Source of the DNA: JAHEEL01 sp942491345
GTDB lineage: Bacteria; Actinomycetota; Acidimicrobiia; Spongiisociales; UBA5794
NCBI GenBank assembly: GCA_942491345.1
Contig: CALOAN010000019.1
Span: 153,608 to 217,607 of the forward strand
Direction: 5' to 3'
DNA length: 64,000 nucleotides
In this document: positions 39,877-49,124 of the stretch, in pieces
Layout of the letters: each line of letters begins with the position of its first letter
Numbering within the stretch: position 1 is the stretch's first letter
Made by a program: the position numbers and the translations under genes
The notes under the pieces: generated by a model
What the model was told of the DNA's origin: nothing
The model's input: the letters and a program-made list of their open reading frames with translations, nothing else
Database searches by the model: none

Positions 39877-42636
39877 GTGTCCCCAGAACCCGACGTCCCC
39901 CGAGTCGAGCTGCGTCGCGTCGCGGCTGCGCAGTTTCAGATCTACGACCACACCGTGGGTGCATACCTGGTCACCGACGATGACGCGATGGCGCGATGGG
40001 TCGAAGCCCTGTGCTCCACCGCGCCCTCGACTGTGGCTGCCGACATCGAGACACGCGGACTGGACGTCAACAAGTTCTCGATCACCTGCGTGACGGTGGC
40101 ATTTCACCTCGGCGCCGACACCGTGTCCCTGCTCTTGGACCCGCTACGCCGGCCCCAGCACCGCAAACTTCTCGCCCAGGTCTTCGACCATGCCGCGGCG
40201 TTGATATTCCACGGTGCTTGCTTCGACGTGGCGCCGCTGTATGCACACCGGCTGATGACCCGTGCACATATCCGAAAGTTGGGTGACACCCTGGTCGCCG
40301 CCCGAATGGTGAAGACCTACGACAAAGCCGGACGCACTCTGGAAGATCTGGCGATGGCGTACCAGCTGATGAATGACGACCGGACGACAATGTCGGAAGT
40401 GTTCGCTGTACGGGGGTTGAAGAAGGACGAAGGCTGGTGGGCCACCGACATCGACACACCCACGTACGCCGTTGGCGCGATGTCGGACACCGTGGCGACG
40501 CTGCGGCTGTGGGGCACCCCCGGAGTAGGTGGAACCGGAATCATGGCCACCGCTGCTCGGTACCTGACCACCCCGGACCTGGGGATGGGTGGTCGCGGTG
40601 TGCTCAACGCCGATGACGCCGAGCAGGTGGTTGAGGACGTTCAGCAGGTCAACCGGATCGTCCTGGAACGCACCGCCCGCGGCTATGCCGTCGACACCGA
40701 GTTTCCTGAGCGGTTCCGCGAACAGACGGTGGAGCAGGCGCGGGCAGCGGCGCAGCTGCTGGCCAACGCGGGCATCCGCCCAGGCAATGGCCGGGATCTG
40801 GTCAATGCACTAGATGCTCGTGGCGAATTGCCCCAGCCGTGGCCAACCACCCCCACCGGGCAGCTCAAGGCCGACAAAGACGCGCTGAAGATATTCACCG
40901 ACGACGACGCGGTGCTGCGATCGGACCTGGCACTGGCGCACCGCACGGTCGCGGGGGTCGAGAAAGTCCTTGGCTACGTCTGCAAGGTGAAGGAGAACGC
41001 CGCCCCCACAGGACGTCTGCACCCTGAGATCAAAATCCTCGGCGCCAACGCCACAGGCCGCATGTGCTTGCCGGAGAATCAACGGTTGCTCACCCGTCGT
41101 GGCATCGTCGGCGTCGGCGACATAAGGCTAGGCGACAAGACCCTTGATGCGGACGGGAATTGGACCACAGTGCGTGCGGTGCATCGCTATACCGATGCGC
41201 CGGTGAGTACCTATCGGCTGACGAATGGGATGCACTTCACGTGCACTCCGGAGCATCGTTGGGTGACTGAGGATGCAACGGCGCAAACACATCTCAAAAC
41301 GCTCGACGCTCTGACGGAAACTGACACGATTCGGTTGACCCCGCCGCCGTACATCGCCAGGCAGCTCGGCGCAGACGCGATCAAGTCGGTGACGGAGGCA
41401 TGGACTAACGGTGCCCAGTCGATGGCAGCTGCGGCGGCATGGAGGAAAGAACTCGAGCTTCAACAGTGTGCCGCGATGGCGGGAGGCGCATCCGTCTCCG
41501 TCGTGCGGAAACAGCTCCTGGAACGACGCTCCGCTGACTTCGCCGACCGGTTGAGGGATCAGGGCAGGCTGCCGAATCAACCGCTCCTGTGGGCGTTGGA
41601 GGCGCCGACTTCCGATCTGGCGGGCTGGGTGAACGGTGCGGGCTTCTGTCACGAAAAGGGTGCCCCGCCGCACTCTTTCGACGAACAGTGGGGGGCCGCG
41701 GCTGCGGTGGCGCTGTACCGCCTTGGAGTGTTGCCTCGCGTGAGTGGTGGGCTGGTCGAGGTATGGAACTTCACCGATGTACAGGTTGCAGAGGGGCCGA
41801 TGTCGCTACCTGGCCGTGGCCGTGCCGACGTCTGGTGCGTGACCACTGATGCCGGCACCTTCACGGCGTGGGGATCTCGGGGACCGTACTTGACCGGCAA
41901 CTCGGCATCCAAGCCGGAGATTCAGCAGTTTCCGAAGGAGGCGCGCGGGATCGTCGTGTCCGACGCCAGTGACTGGGTCAGCGCGGACTGGAAGTCGATT
42001 GAGCCGGTGATCCTAGCGACGGCATCAGGTGATGGTCAGTTCCTTGCCGACATGCGAGCTGGGAAGGATCCCTACGAGCCGGTCGGCCAAATGGCCGGTA
42101 TCGATCGCAAACTGGCGAAACGCAAGATGCTTGCCGACATGTACAGCCAGGGTCACAAGGCAGCCGCGCTGCAGTACGGCTGGACTCTGGATCGGGCAAA
42201 AGAAGTCGCGTGGGCGATCCGGGACAGTCTTCCTATCCTTTATCGGCTCATCGACGCTCTGAAGCACGAGTCGAAGAACGTCGGCAGGGTGGTCACACTG
42301 ATGGGGCGTGTCGTAAATCAGGAATTCTCGTTCTATGACAACGGAATTCGCATGAACGAAGTGGCATCGAGGATCGCACCGAACCACTTCTGCCAAGGGT
42401 CTGCACTTGATGTGATGCACTATTCGATCCTGGAACTGGATCGGATGGGCTTGTCCGACCATGTGCACCTGTGGATGCATGACGAGATCGTCGCGGATAG
42501 AGAGATTGCCGATGCTCTGACCCAAGTGATGGCCACCCCGCCGCCGTTCCTGCAGCGCGCGGCTGCGCAGCGAGGGATCGAGGCGTTTCTGGCCGTCGAC
42601 GTTAACGGGATGGGGAAGCGGTGGGAGTACGTCTGA
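39877..42636 (+). CDS. Family A DNA polymerase with 3'-5' exonuclease and an intein
   Basis: The 919-residue precursor has an exonuclease domain (D56/E58 in AADIETRG, then FHGACFDVAPLY and YAVGAMSDTVATL). A family A polymerase domain is interrupted by an intein at residues 397-675. Polymerase motifs are A DWKSIEP, B KRKMLADMYSQGHKAAALQY and C WMHDEIVAD. After splicing the protein would be about 640 residues, the size of phage/plasmid PolA enzymes. The start GTG 39877 has a weak ribosome binding site. The enzyme is likely the replicative polymerase of the element, acting with the primase-like gene downstream. Confidence 0.92.
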   Translation: MSPEPDVPRVELRRVAAAQFQIYDHTVGAYLVTDDDAMARWVEALCSTAPSTVAADIETRGLDVNKFSITCVTVAFHLGADTVSLLLDPLRRPQHRKLLAQVFDHAAALIFHGACFDVAPLYAHRLMTRAHIRKLGDTLVAARMVKTYDKAGRTLEDLAMAYQLMNDDRTTMSEVFAVRGLKKDEGWWATDIDTPTYAVGAMSDTVATLRLWGTPGVGGTGIMATAARYLTTPDLGMGGRGVLNADDAEQVVEDVQQVNRIVLERTARGYAVDTEFPERFREQTVEQARAAAQLLANAGIRPGNGRDLVNALDARGELPQPWPTTPTGQLKADKDALKIFTDDDAVLRSDLALAHRTVAGVEKVLGYVCKVKENAAPTGRLHPEIKILGANATGRMCLPENQRLLTRRGIVGVGDIRLGDKTLDADGNWTTVRAVHRYTDAPVSTYRLTNGMHFTCTPEHRWVTEDATAQTHLKTLDALTETDTIRLTPPPYIARQLGADAIKSVTEAWTNGAQSMAAAAAWRKELELQQCAAMAGGASVSVVRKQLLERRSADFADRLRDQGRLPNQPLLWALEAPTSDLAGWVNGAGFCHEKGAPPHSFDEQWGAAAAVALYRLGVLPRVSGGLVEVWNFTDVQVAEGPMSLPGRGRADVWCVTTDAGTFTAWGSRGPYLTGNSASKPEIQQFPKEARGIVVSDASDWVSADWKSIEPVILATASGDGQFLADMRAGKDPYEPVGQMAGIDRKLAKRKMLADMYSQGHKAAALQYGWTLDRAKEVAWAIRDSLPILYRLIDALKHESKNVGRVVTLMGRVVNQEFSFYDNGIRMNEVASRIAPNHFCQGSALDVMHYSILELDRMGLSDHVHLWMHDEIVADREIADALTQVMATPPPFLQRAAAQRGIEAFLAVDVNGMGKRWEYV
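41065..41901 (+). other. Intein in the polymerase gene (279 residues)
   Basis: The intein begins with Cys directly after TGRM and ends with Asn before SASKPEIQQFP, inside the conserved TGR(L/M)SS...P.LQ.(I/F)P strand of PolA. Block A is CLPENQRLLTRRGIVGVGD, block B FTCTPEHRW and block F DVWCVTTDAGTFTAW, ending YLTGN with Gly in place of the usual penultimate His. The central 150 residues show no LAGLIDADG or HNH nuclease, so this may be a mini-intein with an unrelated insert. Confidence 0.88.
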
Positions 42637-42848
42637 TGGACGACGCTGTCATTCTCGACATTCACTGGCGCAGCGGCAATATACCCAATCTTCCCCGGAT
42701 GGTCGGACCTTTCACGTGTCAGGACGAGGCCGTGCAGTGGGCACATTTGAACGCACGGCGGTCACTGTGGCAGGTGCATCCGCTGACCTTCCCTTACTTG
42801 CGCAGCGGCGAGTCACTTGGCAAGGGAGGCAACAATGCTCGGATCTGA
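42636..42848 (+). CDS. Small hypothetical protein
   Basis: A 70-residue product whose ATG 42636 overlaps the polymerase stop by one base. It is Trp-containing and mildly basic (ILDIHWRSGNIPNLPRMVGP). It overlaps the primase-like gene by 14 bases, so all three are coupled. Confidence 0.6.
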   Translation: MDDAVILDIHWRSGNIPNLPRMVGPFTCQDEAVQWAHLNARRSLWQVHPLTFPYLRSGESLGKGGNNARI

Positions 42849-43602
42849 CCCGATCGCTGCGCTGCTGGGTGCAGGCATGGATCCTCGCCTGCCGGAGGTG
42901 CTGTGGAAAGGCTATCTGCGGCGGCTGGTGAATGCGGGTGCCGCAGTGACGATGCTCGGACCGGACGTGGTGGTCCCCGACGACGCCACCGACGCTGAGC
43001 GGGCAGGACTGGCAACGCTGGTGAGCACCTATCCCACCGGGACGCAGATGCCCATGGAAACAACCGGGAAGCTGGCGGGGGCCGGACTCATCGACGCTGC
43101 CGCGGAGCGGGTCAACGTCCGTGTCGGTGCCTACTACAGGCGGATCAATCGCACCGTGGGTAAAGATGTGGCCGCGGGTCTGTGGCGCCGAGGAGCGATC
43201 ACCACCTCGGCGGCGATCCATGCCGGCGCGTCGAACATGGTGGCGGTGATGATCGGTGATGCTGCGTCGTTGCGGGTGTGGCGAGAATGGTCCATGCAGG
43301 CTAGTGGCGACGGCTACGAACGCCACAGTGCACCAACGCTGTTGGTGCCTCAGTTGCGTGGCGGCGGGATGTATCTGTTCCGCACCTCGGAGGGGCACCG
43401 TATCGATCCACTGACCATGGCGGTCACCGGCTGGGAGGACTGCTCGATCACGGTGACGTCTGGCGACATGCTGGTTCCTGTCCCGCCGACGTGTCAGAAC
43501 GGCGCACCGGTGACGCGGCTGGGGCCGTGCCGCATGCTGCCCGGGTGGTTGCGTGAATCGCTGTTGGGCTACGGCGTCCCGCCGCAGTCGGCTGCCGCGT
43601 AA
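42835..43602 (+). CDS. Primase-polymerase (Prim-Pol)-like protein
   Basis: A 255-residue product. LRGGGMYLFRTSEG (about residue 175), DMLVPVPPTCQNGAPVTR (about 213) and the closing LPGWLRESLLGYG match the second half of bifunctional DNA primase/polymerase N-terminal domains, where a GG.H.YF-type strand and a VPPS...G segment shape the active site. The expected catalytic D.D pair is not obvious by eye. ATG 42835 follows GGAGGC. Position right after the polymerase supports a replication role. Confidence 0.6.
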   Translation: MLGSDPIAALLGAGMDPRLPEVLWKGYLRRLVNAGAAVTMLGPDVVVPDDATDAERAGLATLVSTYPTGTQMPMETTGKLAGAGLIDAAAERVNVRVGAYYRRINRTVGKDVAAGLWRRGAITTSAAIHAGASNMVAVMIGDAASLRVWREWSMQASGDGYERHSAPTLLVPQLRGGGMYLFRTSEGHRIDPLTMAVTGWEDCSITVTSGDMLVPVPPTCQNGAPVTRLGPCRMLPGWLRESLLGYGVPPQSAAA

Positions 43603-43615
43603 ACAGCTGCACGAC

Positions 43616-43648
43616 AAAGCCCCGCGACTGTATAGGTCGCGGGGCTTT
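43616..43648. terminator. Bidirectional intrinsic terminator
   Basis: 13-bp perfect stem AAAGCCCCGCGAC/GTCGCGGGGCTTT with a 7-base loop. The A/T flanks serve both the replication genes and the convergent Esx gene. Confidence 0.9.
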
Positions 43649-43665
43649 GGTCGATGTGTGAAGCC

Positions 43666-43971
43666 TCAGCCGGCAGTCGCCATGCCGGGGCCCTGGTTCA
43701 TGTCGAAGGAATGGATGTCATCCATCGAGGTATTGAGCACGGTCACCATCTGGGCGTCCACCTCCTCGTTGGAAGTGATTGCGGCGTTCTGCTTGTCCGA
43801 GAACTCCTTGACCGCATCCGAGGTGGTGCCTTGCAGGGCGCCGCCGGTCATCTGCGTGTACTTGTCGAGCAGCGTCGTCGCGGAGCCGGCGATCGCCTTT
43901 GACAGGTTCTTCATCTGCGCGATGGCGTCAGTTGTCCCGGCGATATTGAGATCGATCATTCCACCACTCAT
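43666..43971 (-). CDS. Esx-like (WXG100 superfamily) protein without WxG
   Basis: A 101-residue helix-turn-helix hairpin protein of Esx size. The turn region reads GALQGTTSDAV where WxG would be, and the C-terminus lacks a clear YxxxD/E export signal. It forms a tandem pair with the gene at 44016, as Esx heterodimers do, and lies beside an EspG-like gene. Probable ESX substrate or a diverged partner subunit. Confidence 0.65.
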   Translation of the reverse strand: MSGGMIDLNIAGTTDAIAQMKNLSKAIAGSATTLLDKYTQMTGGALQGTTSDAVKEFSDKQNAAITSNEEVDAQMVTVLNTSMDDIHSFDMNQGPGMATAG

Positions 43972-44015
43972 AAGAATCTCCTTGTCGTTTGAGGCGTGGT
44001 CGGTGGGCTGGTGGA

Positions 44016-44324
44016 TCAGACGGGCCGGTATACGGCCTGCTTGGCCGCTTCGGCCTGCGCGATCTGCTGCTGGGTGTACTTGCCCAGTCCTTCGAGAGCC
44101 TGATTGCCCGTGTTGATGAGATCGGTCATCTTGGGCATGGTCTCGGTCTCGAAACGGTTGAGTACCGCTGTCGCGCCTTCGGACTGGAAGTGCACATGCG
44201 CGATCTCGGTGATCACCTTGTGCTTGTTGTCCGTGGCCTGTCGCAGGTTGACGAGTTCGCTCAACATCGCGTCGCTGATGGCCGCAATTTCATCCTGCGT
44301 GAGTCCAACCTTCGGGTTGGTCAT
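44016..44324 (-). CDS. Esx-like (WXG100 superfamily) protein, partner
   Basis: A 102-residue protein of two long helices. The turn reads HFQSEGATAVL in place of WxG, and the tail has YTQQQIAQAE, similar to the YxxxD/E export motif but with Gln at the acidic position. ATG follows GGAGGTTAGCC. Likely partner of the protein at 43666. Confidence 0.65.
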   Translation of the reverse strand: MTNPKVGLTQDEIAAISDAMLSELVNLRQATDNKHKVITEIAHVHFQSEGATAVLNRFETETMPKMTDLINTGNQALEGLGKYTQQQIAQAEAAKQAVYRPV

Positions 44325-44387
44325 GGCTAACCTCCGTGTGTCGTCGCTAGTGGGCGATTACGGCCGATGCTAGCGCAGATTTGCCGA

Positions 44388-45734
44388 TCACCCGCCTCGG
44401 TATGCGTGTCGTAGGGCCTTGATACCTTCCTCAATGCCTGCTGCGTTTCCCCTTGTATAGGTGATGCGCCGCAACGGACCAGTTCCTGAAGGATACGAAG
44501 CAACTATCCCTTTGCCCCGCAGAAATGCCAGCGCTAGCGCGGACGGAGCCCCCCGCGGGGTGTCCACGTCGTTGGTGCGAACAGTGATCTGGGCCAACGC
44601 GTGAACGGTGGAGGTGGCGATCTCGGCGATCGCGTCGGTGGCCGCAGTAGGGGTGCGTGCGGCGGCGAGTACTTTGCGGGCACCTTTGCGGACTCCGGCG
44701 CGAAGTTCAGCATCGGCTGCGCGCTCATCATCTGTGGCGTCTTCGTCAGGCTCTGCGTCAATGAGCTTGGCCGTGGCCGCCGACGTGGCAAGTTCATCGG
44801 CGACAGCCCCGGGCAGCACCACGCTGGTACGCAGCGGATACTCCGGCCAGATCCCCTGCGGATCGAGTAGTCCCAGTACCGCGTCTGCGGCATCTGCAGT
44901 GTCATGGATACGCCGCAGACGGCGAGCGAAGACAACGGTGTTGTTATTGACCAGAGTCGTCACCACCTCGCGGTCGCTGATACCTACCGCGAACGACACC
45001 CGAGGAACATCGCGCACCGCGGCAGACAACCCGAACTTCTCCAGTACCGCGGGCAGCTTCTTGGGCGCGCGCCGCTGGGCGTAGAGCAGAACTGTCCCGT
45101 ACACGGTGAGCTCGGAGAAACCTGTCACCGCACCGAACATGTCAGCCGCTTCGGCGGTGATTTGGCCATCGCCGCTGAGGGCCCCCCACGCTTTGAGGTC
45201 GAAGATCACTTGTGCTTCAGAGATGAACAGATGCGGCAGGACGAGCCCCAATTCGACGGGCATGCGCCGCACCATGTTCTTGGCCGCCAGCCACTGCCAG
45301 TGCGAAACAGTGAACCACGGCGAAACCTCGGTGACCGGCGACGACAAAGAGTTGTCAGCGCTCAGCCAGCCTCCGACCGTCCGAAACCCTCCATCAGGCG
45401 CCGTGTCAGGTCCCGGAACAAGGGTGTCCATCGCGTCACGCAGTGTCGAGGAGACGCGGACGTTCCCGCCCCCACCCATGCTCACGCCTTCACGTGCGGC
45501 GTGGGCGATCGGCGCCAGTGCCGGATTAGCCTCGACGGCCTGCGAGATCAACTCCCGGCGCACTTCTTCGGGGTCGGTGGTGTCTGCCGGCGCGGCCTGA
45601 GCCTCAGTGTCTTCGGCTTGCGTGTCGGGCACTGAACCGGAGTCCGTTTCGAGGGGGCCGACGATGTCCGGTTCGGCCTCAAGATCGGGGACAGGGCGAT
45701 CCTCGAGGAGCGCTTGCAGGCGTGGATCAATCAC
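44388..45734 (-). CDS. EspG-like ESX chaperone with acidic N-terminal extension
   Basis: A 448-residue product. The first 110 residues are acidic and disordered. From about residue 125 (VSPWFTVSHWQWLAAKNM) it follows the EspG pattern of mixed strands and helices, ending VRTNDVDTPRGAPSALALAF with the RITYTRGN strand, as EspG ends with a strand pair before a final helix. EspG proteins bind PE-PPE or Esx substrates in the cytosol. No PE or PPE gene lies in the window, so the Esx pair downstream may be its client. Family assignment is by pattern, so moderate. Confidence 0.5.
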   Translation of the reverse strand: MIDPRLQALLEDRPVPDLEAEPDIVGPLETDSGSVPDTQAEDTEAQAAPADTTDPEEVRRELISQAVEANPALAPIAHAAREGVSMGGGGNVRVSSTLRDAMDTLVPGPDTAPDGGFRTVGGWLSADNSLSSPVTEVSPWFTVSHWQWLAAKNMVRRMPVELGLVLPHLFISEAQVIFDLKAWGALSGDGQITAEAADMFGAVTGFSELTVYGTVLLYAQRRAPKKLPAVLEKFGLSAAVRDVPRVSFAVGISDREVVTTLVNNNTVVFARRLRRIHDTADAADAVLGLLDPQGIWPEYPLRTSVVLPGAVADELATSAATAKLIDAEPDEDATDDERAADAELRAGVRKGARKVLAAARTPTAATDAIAEIATSTVHALAQITVRTNDVDTPRGAPSALALAFLRGKGIVASYPSGTGPLRRITYTRGNAAGIEEGIKALRHAYRGG

Positions 45735-45783
45735 ATCGCTGATCGTGACGGCCCGGATTCAGTCGACCGGCACGCGGCGCGCC

Positions 45784-48150
45784 CTACCCGAGCGCGTGGC
45801 CCTCATAGGGAACCTGCCGCGGCAGCGTTGTCTGATCATTTGACGAGACCGCCGATAGGGGCGCGGATGCAGGCGCCGGCGGCGCCGGATCGCTCACTCG
45901 AGCTGGTGCCGGTGGCATTGCGGTAGCCGCAGCAGGTGACATGTCTGTCGGGGGCAGCGGAGCTGTCGAAGCGGGCTGATCTGACTTCGGGGCCGGCGCG
46001 TTCGGGGGATCCTGGGGGGCTTCTGCACTCGATGTGTTCACGGTGATGGCGGGCATGGAATCCCCGTCTACCCCATTGCGTTCGGGCACCACTGGAGCCG
46101 GGTTGTCCGGCAACAGCTGCCCGTCCGGACCGACCGGTTCTTCTGGCAGTTCCGGCAGCGGGATCGCCGAGATAAACCCGTCGTCCCCCAACACATCGGC
46201 CAGGTCCTCCACGAGACCCGTCGCGGTGAGCACCAGATCGTTGCCGAGATAGATGCCTGAGGAAACAGCACCGATAACCGCGTCACCGACCTGGACATCC
46301 GATGGATCGAGCGCATCGCCCAGGGAGGCGATGTCCATTCCGGAAGCTTTCGCGGCGTCGACAACCGACATCGGCGACCCTCCGCTGGCCTCGGCCATGT
46401 TCAACATCATCTCGCCAATCCGCGGGTCAGGAACATCCTTGACCTGTACGTTGCGCCCGTCGGCAGAGACTTCCAAGGCGAACGGTTTGACGGTCCGCTT
46501 CGACAGCGGGACTGCATCCTTGTCGACTTTGCCGTTTCCGTCCTTGTCGGCTGGCTTGCCGTTGGCGTCCAGCTGGTGCGGGCGGGCATCGGTACCAGGT
46601 GCACCGAGGTGTGTCGGAGCTGCGGGGCCTGCTGGTGTGGGGGTCGCCGACGTGGCAGCGGCCCGGTCAGTTTCGGCTGCGGCAACCGCCGCCGGATCGG
46701 CTTTGGCGTTGCTATTCGCGGTATCGCCACGCAACGCTTTGAGGACGTCGTCGGGGAGTGCGGCGGCTTTCTGGGCGGCCTCGGTGAGCGGAGCCGCGGT
46801 CTGCTGTGCGGCGTTGGCGGCTTGCTGCGGAACTGCGGACGCCTGCTGCGCGGCGGTGGACGCCGGTTGTCCCAGTGCCGAAAGTAAAGCTCCGAGGTCG
46901 TTGTTGCCTTTGGCCTTGGTCCCCGAACCTTCCGAGCCCGATGGTGTTGCTCCCGGCTTGGGGGTCGAAGCTCCGGTGCCGCCGGTGCTCCCGGTCACCC
47001 TCGCCTTGTCGGCTGCCGCTGTGGGAGTAGCGGCAGTGTTCGCGACCGCGGCCGATACGTTCTCCACCGGCACTGTGTCGGGCTTTGTAATCGACCCTGC
47101 GTACTCCTGGATCTTCTGTGCGGCTTCGGTCGGAGCTCCCAAGCCGGCGGGTACGGCCACATCCGGCAACTTGGTGAATTCCCCATGCAGCGTGAGCCGT
47201 TTCTTGATGTCGAGACCAGTGGTGCTGCCGTAGTCCCGCTGCAGGTTGGACACGATGTCACCGATGGCCCGCCGGATCGTGTGGTTGCTGTTGCGAAGCT
47301 CCTGGAAAGCGTTATTGGCGCCAGTTCCTGCACGCCAGATCTGCTGCGGAACATCAGCGGACGTGTGCAGCCCGGCGGCAAGCTGGTCGAACACCGGAGC
47401 GATGCGCTCCAGCTGCTTGGTGATCTGCTGCTCACCGCTCCTCTCGAACGCCCGGCGTAATGCGTCGAGAACCCCCAACGCCGCGGTCACTTTCTTGTCC
47501 GCGGCGGTGAACGCCGACCCGAGCGTGGAAATGTGGCTACCGGTTCCGCTCTCGGTCGGGATGGCAGCACCGGACGGGTTCCACGCCTGTGACTTCTCCA
47601 TGTCGACGTGGAAGTGTTCCAGGTTGACCTTCTGCAGCGCGTCGTCTCGTGCGTTGAGCGCCGCCTCGTCGCCGTAGGTCAGGCCGCCCTCGTCAGTAAA
47701 TCCGGGGAGGTACTCGTTAGACGGCAGCCACCAGCGACTGCCGGCGAAGGCGGGCGCGGCGTTGAACGCGGTGTCCGCCGCCGAATCGCTGGCTTTGAGC
47801 ACCGATCCTTTCGCGCCGTACGCGTCGCTGTCAGGGATCTGGGTCGTGGCATCGGTGCTCCCATCGATCCTGGGCTGTTTGGCGTCGGCATTCCTCAGGA
47901 CGTCCTGGGCATTGAGCGTCTTGGAACGGGAGCTGTAGGGACCGTCATTCAATTGATTGTTGGCCGTCGCGCGGAAATCGATCGCAGCGTCGATACCGTT
48001 GCGGCGACGAATGATCGCTTCAATCTGATCGAGCAGGGACTGGCCGGTCGCCCCACTCCGCATCGCCACACTGTCGATGCCGTTCCACTTGGCGATCAGC
48101 TGGGTAAGGGTGGCGTCGGTGCGAGACTGCGCGTCGGTTAGAGGTGCCAT
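45784..48150 (-). CDS. Large ESX-associated protein, Rv3899c-like
   Basis: A 788-residue product. The N-terminal 330 residues are mostly helical (MAPLTDAQSRTDATLTQLIA), followed by a long Ala/Pro/Thr linker (about 380-520) and a compact C-terminal domain with KPFALEVSADGRNVQVKDVP and VQVGDAVIGAVSSGIYLGND, and then a Pro-rich end. This arrangement resembles the mycobacterial protein encoded near ESX-2 (Rv3899c). No signal peptide, so export by ESX is plausible. ATG 48150 lies five bases after the stop of the transglycosylase gene. Confidence 0.5.
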   Translation of the reverse strand: MAPLTDAQSRTDATLTQLIAKWNGIDSVAMRSGATGQSLLDQIEAIIRRRNGIDAAIDFRATANNQLNDGPYSSRSKTLNAQDVLRNADAKQPRIDGSTDATTQIPDSDAYGAKGSVLKASDSAADTAFNAAPAFAGSRWWLPSNEYLPGFTDEGGLTYGDEAALNARDDALQKVNLEHFHVDMEKSQAWNPSGAAIPTESGTGSHISTLGSAFTAADKKVTAALGVLDALRRAFERSGEQQITKQLERIAPVFDQLAAGLHTSADVPQQIWRAGTGANNAFQELRNSNHTIRRAIGDIVSNLQRDYGSTTGLDIKKRLTLHGEFTKLPDVAVPAGLGAPTEAAQKIQEYAGSITKPDTVPVENVSAAVANTAATPTAAADKARVTGSTGGTGASTPKPGATPSGSEGSGTKAKGNNDLGALLSALGQPASTAAQQASAVPQQAANAAQQTAAPLTEAAQKAAALPDDVLKALRGDTANSNAKADPAAVAAAETDRAAATSATPTPAGPAAPTHLGAPGTDARPHQLDANGKPADKDGNGKVDKDAVPLSKRTVKPFALEVSADGRNVQVKDVPDPRIGEMMLNMAEASGGSPMSVVDAAKASGMDIASLGDALDPSDVQVGDAVIGAVSSGIYLGNDLVLTATGLVEDLADVLGDDGFISAIPLPELPEEPVGPDGQLLPDNPAPVVPERNGVDGDSMPAITVNTSSAEAPQDPPNAPAPKSDQPASTAPLPPTDMSPAAATAMPPAPARVSDPAPPAPASAPLSAVSSNDQTTLPRQVPYEGHALG

Positions 48151-48155
48151 CGCTA

Positions 48156-49124
48156 TCAGTACCCGACGCCTCGGCCCGTGCCACGGGCCATGAACGCGTC
48201 CAGCCCGGAACCCGTGTCCAGGTTCACGCCGTACTGGACGCGGATGTAGCGCCAGGCCGCGGCGATGTTGGCAACCGGGTCGTAGATCGCAGTCGAGGTT
48301 CCGGGGGCGTGATATGCCGCGAACGTGCCGGGGATGGTCTGCATGGGACCGCGGCTGCTGTTGTGCGGTGCGCCGTCGGGCTGGGTGGCACCCCAGGCAT
48401 TGGAATCCCAACGGTTCACTGCGTTGGTCGATCCACCGGACTCACCTCCGATGATGGTGCGGGTGGCCGCGGTGAACCGTGGCGTCAACTCCGGAGCCAC
48501 CCCAGCCGCGTTGAGGCCCGCGACAATGTCGGCGTCGCCGACGGCGGCAACCGGATGGGCGCTGTAGTCGACAGCGGCCTTGTCGATTCCGGTGGCGGGC
48601 ACAGCCGGGTGGCGGCTCGGTTGCTCAGAGACGAGCACCAGGGTCCGCGACGGTGTCGTTCCCCCGATCGGGCCGGCGACCGAGACAGCCTGAACTGGGA
48701 TGGCGCCGGAGAGCAGCGATTTTCCTGGCTCAGGAGCCGCCGGGATCGGCGTAGACACGACCTCGTCTGGGATAAGGACGACGGGGCGCGGCGGGACGTC
48801 GATCGGAGCCATGTCCACTTCGGCGGGACCGGGGGCCACGCCATTGGCTGCCCCGTGTGCCGTCACGGGTGGTTCAGCGCCCGGGGCCTCGAAAGTGAAA
48901 GGTTCGGTGAATGCGCGAGCCTCCAGTGCCGGGGGACCGTCGGGTACGGGCGCCGGCAACGCCCACAGCGGGTCAACGGCCTTCGGGCCCGGGACGTCGA
49001 ACGTAGACGGATCGGGAGCGGCAACGTTGTCATCGGCGCTGGCGATACCGGCGCTGATCACGCCGAGTGCCATAGCGGCGGCAGCGGGAAGAAGGATCCG
49101 CGTACCGGTGGACAGCGGGGGCAT
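48156..49124 (-). CDS. Secreted lytic transglycosylase-like protein
   Basis: A 322-residue product with a signal peptide (RILLPAAAAMALGVISAGIASA), a Pro-rich linker and a C-terminal SLT/lysozyme-like domain. The catalytic Glu is in IIGGESGGSTNAVNRWDSNA, followed by SRGPMQTIPGTFAAY and DPVANIAAAWRYI. Such enzymes open peptidoglycan for secretion or conjugation machinery. ATG 49124 follows AGGAGC. It is the first gene of the ESX substrate operon and is divergent from the protease gene. Confidence 0.88.
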   Translation of the reverse strand: MPPLSTGTRILLPAAAAMALGVISAGIASADDNVAAPDPSTFDVPGPKAVDPLWALPAPVPDGPPALEARAFTEPFTFEAPGAEPPVTAHGAANGVAPGPAEVDMAPIDVPPRPVVLIPDEVVSTPIPAAPEPGKSLLSGAIPVQAVSVAGPIGGTTPSRTLVLVSEQPSRHPAVPATGIDKAAVDYSAHPVAAVGDADIVAGLNAAGVAPELTPRFTAATRTIIGGESGGSTNAVNRWDSNAWGATQPDGAPHNSSRGPMQTIPGTFAAYHAPGTSTAIYDPVANIAAAWRYIRVQYGVNLDTGSGLDAFMARGTGRGVGY

